From positions 1-64,000 of the forward strand of contig JAHENC010000006.1 in the NCBI GenBank assembly GCA_024643365.1: a DNA stretch of 64,000 nucleotides, read 5' to 3'. The notes below the pieces were generated by a model. That model saw only the letters and a list, made by a program, of their open reading frames with translations. It had not been told where the DNA came from and did no database searches. The stretch is from Crocinitomicaceae bacterium. Its GTDB lineage: Bacteria; Bacteroidota; Bacteroidia; Flavobacteriales_D; Crocinitomicaceae. The position numbers and the translations under genes were made by a program. Positions 60,889 to 64,000 of the stretch are shown piece after piece; the stretch's first letter is position 1, and every line of letters starts with the position of its first letter.

Positions 60889-60967
60889 ACAATCGATTGA
60901 AAAGTAATGCGTAAAATTCTCAGCACATATCGTCCTTTCGATTATTTTTACACTTCAAATTATTGGC

Positions 60968-62464
60968 ATGAATCAAGCTTTTATCATCATCATTCTAATC
61001 GCCTACTTCGGCGTTTTACTGTTGATTTCTCATTATACATCAAAAAATTCAACATCTCAAAGTTTCTTTACCGGCGATAAAAAAAGTCCTTGGTACCTTG
61101 TGGCTTTTGGAATGATTGGAACCTCACTTTCTGGGGTAACCTTTGTTTCTGTGCCAGGAACTGTAACAGCCAACGGATTCTATTATTACCAAATGGTACT
61201 TGGATTCTTCATCGGTTATTTCATCGTTGCCTACGTCCTACTCCCACTCTATTACAAATACAATTTAAGTTCCATTTACCGATACTTGGAATACCGTTTG
61301 GGCTTTGCTGCCTACAAATGGGGAGCTGGTTATTTCATTTTGTCTCGAACTTTAGGTGCTACCGTTCGTCTTTATTTAGTGATTAATGTTCTGCAGCTAT
61401 TCGTTTTTGACAGTGTAGGGATTCCCTTTTGGCTTTCGACAGTCATTATCATTGCGATGATTATTGCGTACACATTTCGAGGTGGTGTTAAAACCATCGT
61501 TTGGACCGATACACTTCAAACTGTTTTCATGTTATTAGCCTTAGTCGTTTGTATTCTTGCAATTCAAAGTGAATTGAATTGGTCTTGGGGGCACATTTGG
61601 AATCAGATGTCTGAAGGCGGCATGACCAAACTTTGGAGTACGGATCCCCTGCGCAAGGATTTTATGTGGAAACACATTATCGGTGGAGCATTTATTACCA
61701 TTACGATGACCGGACTTGATCAAGAAATGATGCAGAAAAACATCAGCGTCAAAAACTTGAAAGATGCCCAGAAAAACATGGTGGTTTTTAGCTTCATCCT
61801 TCTTTTTGTGAACGCATTATTCCTTCTTTTGGGTGGGATGCTACAACTTTTTGCCACGAAAAATGGTTGGGAATTCAAACCTGATGATTTGTTTCCATCC
61901 ATCGTACAAGAACATTTGCCTTTTGGAATTTTCATCATTTTCATTATTGGGTTAATTTCTGCGCTTTTTCCTTCAGTAGATGGAGCGATTACTGCTCTTA
62001 CGTCATCTTTTTGCATTGATATTTTAGGGTTTGAACGTCGCAGCGACATGGATGAAACGCAAAAGAATAATCTTCGAAAAGGAGTTCACTTATCCTTTGC
62101 GGTGCTATTCATGTTGTTGGTATTCTACTTCAAATGGATGGACAATAAAAGCATTGTTGATTTGATTTTCACGATTGCAGGATTTACCTATGGTCCATTA
62201 TTGGGCTTGTTTGCATTTGGAATTCTCACCAAACGAAGCTTAAAAAATTACATGGTTCCAATTGTGTGTGTCCTTGCGCCACTCATTTGCCTTGGAATAA
62301 CTTACGGACCATTAATTATGACGTATTTTGATCCTAATTACAAAGTAGAAAACTGGATGAATGGCTATGCATTTGGCCATGAAATGCTTATCTTGAATGG
62401 AGGACTTACGTTTATCCTACTATACCTTACCAGCACAGCGACAACAGAAAAAGCAACAGCATGA
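60968..62464 (+). CDS. Sodium:solute symporter family protein
   Basis: 498-residue SSS-family transporter with about 13 helices. Landmarks are KSPWYLVAFGMIGTSLSGVTFVSVPG (first broken helix and sodium site), LEYRLGFAAYKWGAGYFILSRTLGATVRLYLV, the AYTFRGGVKTIVWTDTLQTVFM motif, and FIIFIIGLISALFPSVDGAITALTSS. It should take up a solute with sodium. The substrate cannot be told. The next gene (GlmU-like) overlaps it by 4 nt, suggesting the imported compound may be a sugar or nucleotide precursor (weak inference). Confidence 0.9.
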   Translation: MNQAFIIIILIAYFGVLLLISHYTSKNSTSQSFFTGDKKSPWYLVAFGMIGTSLSGVTFVSVPGTVTANGFYYYQMVLGFFIGYFIVAYVLLPLYYKYNLSSIYRYLEYRLGFAAYKWGAGYFILSRTLGATVRLYLVINVLQLFVFDSVGIPFWLSTVIIIAMIIAYTFRGGVKTIVWTDTLQTVFMLLALVVCILAIQSELNWSWGHIWNQMSEGGMTKLWSTDPLRKDFMWKHIIGGAFITITMTGLDQEMMQKNISVKNLKDAQKNMVVFSFILLFVNALFLLLGGMLQLFATKNGWEFKPDDLFPSIVQEHLPFGIFIIFIIGLISALFPSVDGAITALTSSFCIDILGFERRSDMDETQKNNLRKGVHLSFAVLFMLLVFYFKWMDNKSIVDLIFTIAGFTYGPLLGLFAFGILTKRSLKNYMVPIVCVLAPLICLGITYGPLIMTYFDPNYKVENWMNGYAFGHEMLILNGGLTFILLYLTSTATTEKATA

Positions 62465-63597
62465 AAATCAACTTAGACGACAACGGATTACACTTACGCT
62501 TCGCACCATTGACTTTAAGTCGACCGGTCGGCAATTTACGCATGGGGATTTATACGAACAACGAACGCTGGGAGCGATTGCTTCCAGAATGTGAAGTTGG
62601 ATTTATCACCGAATCCTATTTGCAAGAAAAGTTCCCTGCACTTGAGACAAGCATTCGCGTGAACGCACAAGTTATTCCAAATGAAGAAGTTGCAGTTGCT
62701 GTTTATGCGCTAGAAGAAGGACATTCACTGTATATGAATGGACTTTTCATCGCAGAAAATGGGAATTCCACCAAAAAAATAGAATACGTTGGTGCTGCTC
62801 CGATTGTCATAGAACATCGCTGGGACCTATTCCAAAAGAATGAAGCAGCGATTGATTTGGATTTTTACCTGATTACCGACGAACGTAAATCACAGAAATT
62901 ATCCAAAACAAATACTTTAATCGGATCAAGCGATTTACTTTTCATTGAGAAAGGTGCTTCTATTGAAGGTTGTATACTAAACACAAATCATGGCCCAATC
63001 TACATCGGGGAAAATTCCGAAATCATGGAAGGATCAATGATTCGTGGTTCCTTCGTTTTGTGTGAAGAAGCGGTGGTGAAAATGGGGGCTAAAATCTATG
63101 GAGCAACAACCATTGGACCTCATTGTCGAGTTGGTGGTGAGGTAAGCAATGTCATTTTTCACTCCTATTCAAACAAAGGACACGATGGATTCTTGGGGAA
63201 TTCCGTTCTTGGAGAATGGTGTAACCTTGGAGCTGATACAAACTCCTCCAATTTAAAGAATAATTACAGCACTGTTTCTAGCTACAGTTACGAATCCAAA
63301 AGCATCGAAGCAAGTGAATTACAATTCATGGGACTTTGCATGGGAGATCACTCCAAAAGTGCGATAAACACCATGTTCAACACTGCATCTGTTGTAGGAT
63401 TTGCCGTAAATGTCTTCTCAGATTCCTTTCCTGAGAAACACCTTTCCTCTTTTAGCTGGATCAATGGAGTCGAACAAAGTGTTTTTCAACTGGACAAAGC
63501 CATACAAGCAGCAAAAGCCATGATGGAACGTCGTCATGTAGATTTTACAGCCGCCGATCTTAAAATCTTTGAAACCTTGCATCAATCCAGGCTTTAA
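62461..63597 (+). CDS. GlmU-like nucleotidyltransferase/acyltransferase
   Basis: 378 residues. The N-terminal nucleotidyltransferase-like part contains LRFAPLTLSRPVGNLRMGI, which resembles a degenerate sugar-NTP transferase domain. A left-handed beta-helix follows, with hexapeptide-type repeats at about 155-300: LIGSSDLLFIEKGASIEGC, GPIYIGENSEIMEGSMIRGSFVLCEEAVVKMGAKIYGATTIGPHCRVGGEVSNV and LGEWCNLGADTNSSNLKNNY. It matches the Bacteroidota 'GlmU family / putative sugar nucleotidyl transferase' proteins. The usual GxGxRxxP signature loop is not obvious, so nucleotidyl transfer is uncertain. Overlaps the symporter by 4 nt. Confidence 0.82.
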   Translation: MKINLDDNGLHLRFAPLTLSRPVGNLRMGIYTNNERWERLLPECEVGFITESYLQEKFPALETSIRVNAQVIPNEEVAVAVYALEEGHSLYMNGLFIAENGNSTKKIEYVGAAPIVIEHRWDLFQKNEAAIDLDFYLITDERKSQKLSKTNTLIGSSDLLFIEKGASIEGCILNTNHGPIYIGENSEIMEGSMIRGSFVLCEEAVVKMGAKIYGATTIGPHCRVGGEVSNVIFHSYSNKGHDGFLGNSVLGEWCNLGADTNSSNLKNNYSTVSSYSYESKSIEASELQFMGLCMGDHSKSAINTMFNTASVVGFAVNVFSDSFPEKHLSSFSWINGVEQSVFQLDKAIQAAKAMMERRHVDFTAADLKIFETLHQSRL

Positions 63598-63674
63598 ACT
63601 GACGAATTTTCAGTCAATTCAAGCATGGCACAATGCTTGTCCAATTCGCCGTACCTAGTTTCTACTTACGAAAG

Positions 63675-63708
63675 TTTGAGATTCTCAAAACTAATATGAC
63701 AACTTGTC
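63675..63708. promoter_or_regulatory. Two palindromes upstream of lon
   Basis: TTTGAGA-T-TCTCAAA (63675-63689) and GACAA-C-TTGTC (63698-63708) are both perfect, in the 126-nt space before lon. They may bind a stress repressor. They do not resemble the CIRCE element. Confidence 0.35.
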
Positions 63709-63723
63709 GCAATAAAAAAATAT

Positions 63724-64000
63724 ATGAGTGATTTATTTGAACACGGTTTTTTCGGGATGTCTGGCATGGAATCAGATGCAGAATTCATCCCTTTATTTAC
63801 CGCTGAGGAGGAGGAAAATGTGAATAATCAAGAATTTCCCAACGAACTCCCAATCCTTCCTTTACGAAATAATGTACTCTTTCCGGGCGTCGTTATTCCA
63901 ATTACAGTTGGAAGAGATAAATCCATTAAATTAATTCAAGAAGCCAACAAAGGAAATAAAATCATTGGTGTCGTTTCTCAAAAAAACCAAGAAGAGGAAT
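63724..64000 (+). CDS. lon: Lon protease, N-terminal part (runs off window)
   Basis: The first 92 codons are visible: MSDLFEHGFFGMSGMESDAEFIPLF, an acidic linker, then ELPILPLRNNVLFPGVVIPITVGRDKSIKLI, which is the start of the Lon substrate-binding (LAN/LonN) domain. The ATP-dependent protease domain must lie beyond the window. Lon degrades misfolded and regulatory proteins. The 20-residue N-terminal extension before the domain is common in Bacteroidota Lon. Confidence 0.92.
   Translation, partial: MSDLFEHGFFGMSGMESDAEFIPLFTAEEEENVNNQEFPNELPILPLRNNVLFPGVVIPITVGRDKSIKLIQEANKGNKIIGVVSQKNQEEE

Overview
The window is chromosomal DNA of a Bacteroidota bacterium, most likely Flavobacteriales; a Fluviicola/Crocinitomicaceae-type host is a guess from protein flavour. 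Supporting marks are a PF14905-type outer-membrane beta-barrel receptor, an OstA-like LPS-transport protein, a HYC_CC_PP protein, an ORF6N protein, menaquinone genes, very few Shine-Dalgarno sequences, and many Bacteroidota sigma -7 boxes (TAnnTTTG) just upstream of genes.

Layout. 1-1830 looks like the edge of an integrated or decayed segment: a truncated PCMD-type surface protein, a HYC_CC_PP protein, a start-less ORF with stacked hairpins, then a 15-nt match to a tRNA-Ser 3' end followed by a terminator. 1986-16.9 kb is core: ABC exporter, menF-menD, a TerC-family protein, an outer-membrane receptor, an operon of TPR protein, ribH, glmM and a channel-like protein, a higBA toxin-antitoxin pair, and an ABC-2 transporter operon with a LolA-like protein. 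17-37.9 kb holds thiolase, a VWA-like membrane protein, a YiiX-like hydrolase, a GNAT, an M13 peptidase, hisS, yqgE, rpsA, a fur-STAS-purA-ostA run, rsh (relA/spoT), fumarylacetoacetase, ychF and an M28 peptidase.

37.9-42.5 kb is an accessory stretch of unrecognised membrane proteins and lipoproteins, with two gene fragments meeting head to head at about 40,230 and short direct repeats. 42.6-46.8 kb is a dinB-dnaE (short DnaE) translesion-type cassette, visibly richer in GC than its neighbours, with a palindrome at its promoter. 46.9-47.5 kb carries an ORF6N gene followed by a small fragment of a second ORF6N-like gene; each copy has a different near-perfect palindrome at the same codon position.

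47.6-64 kb is again mainly core: tpx, an alpha/beta hydrolase, lemA with two TPM-domain genes, an EEP-family enzyme, ilvE and recQ (divergent), comEC, rhodanese, a DedA protein, a sodium/solute symporter, a GlmU-like nucleotidyltransferase, and the start of lon, which runs off the right end.

The most unusual observations are the covarying palindromes in the two ORF6N copies, the fragment junction at 40,230, the tRNA-Ser remnant at the left, the missing ATG in higB, and a recurrent promoter arrangement that predicts leaderless mRNAs.
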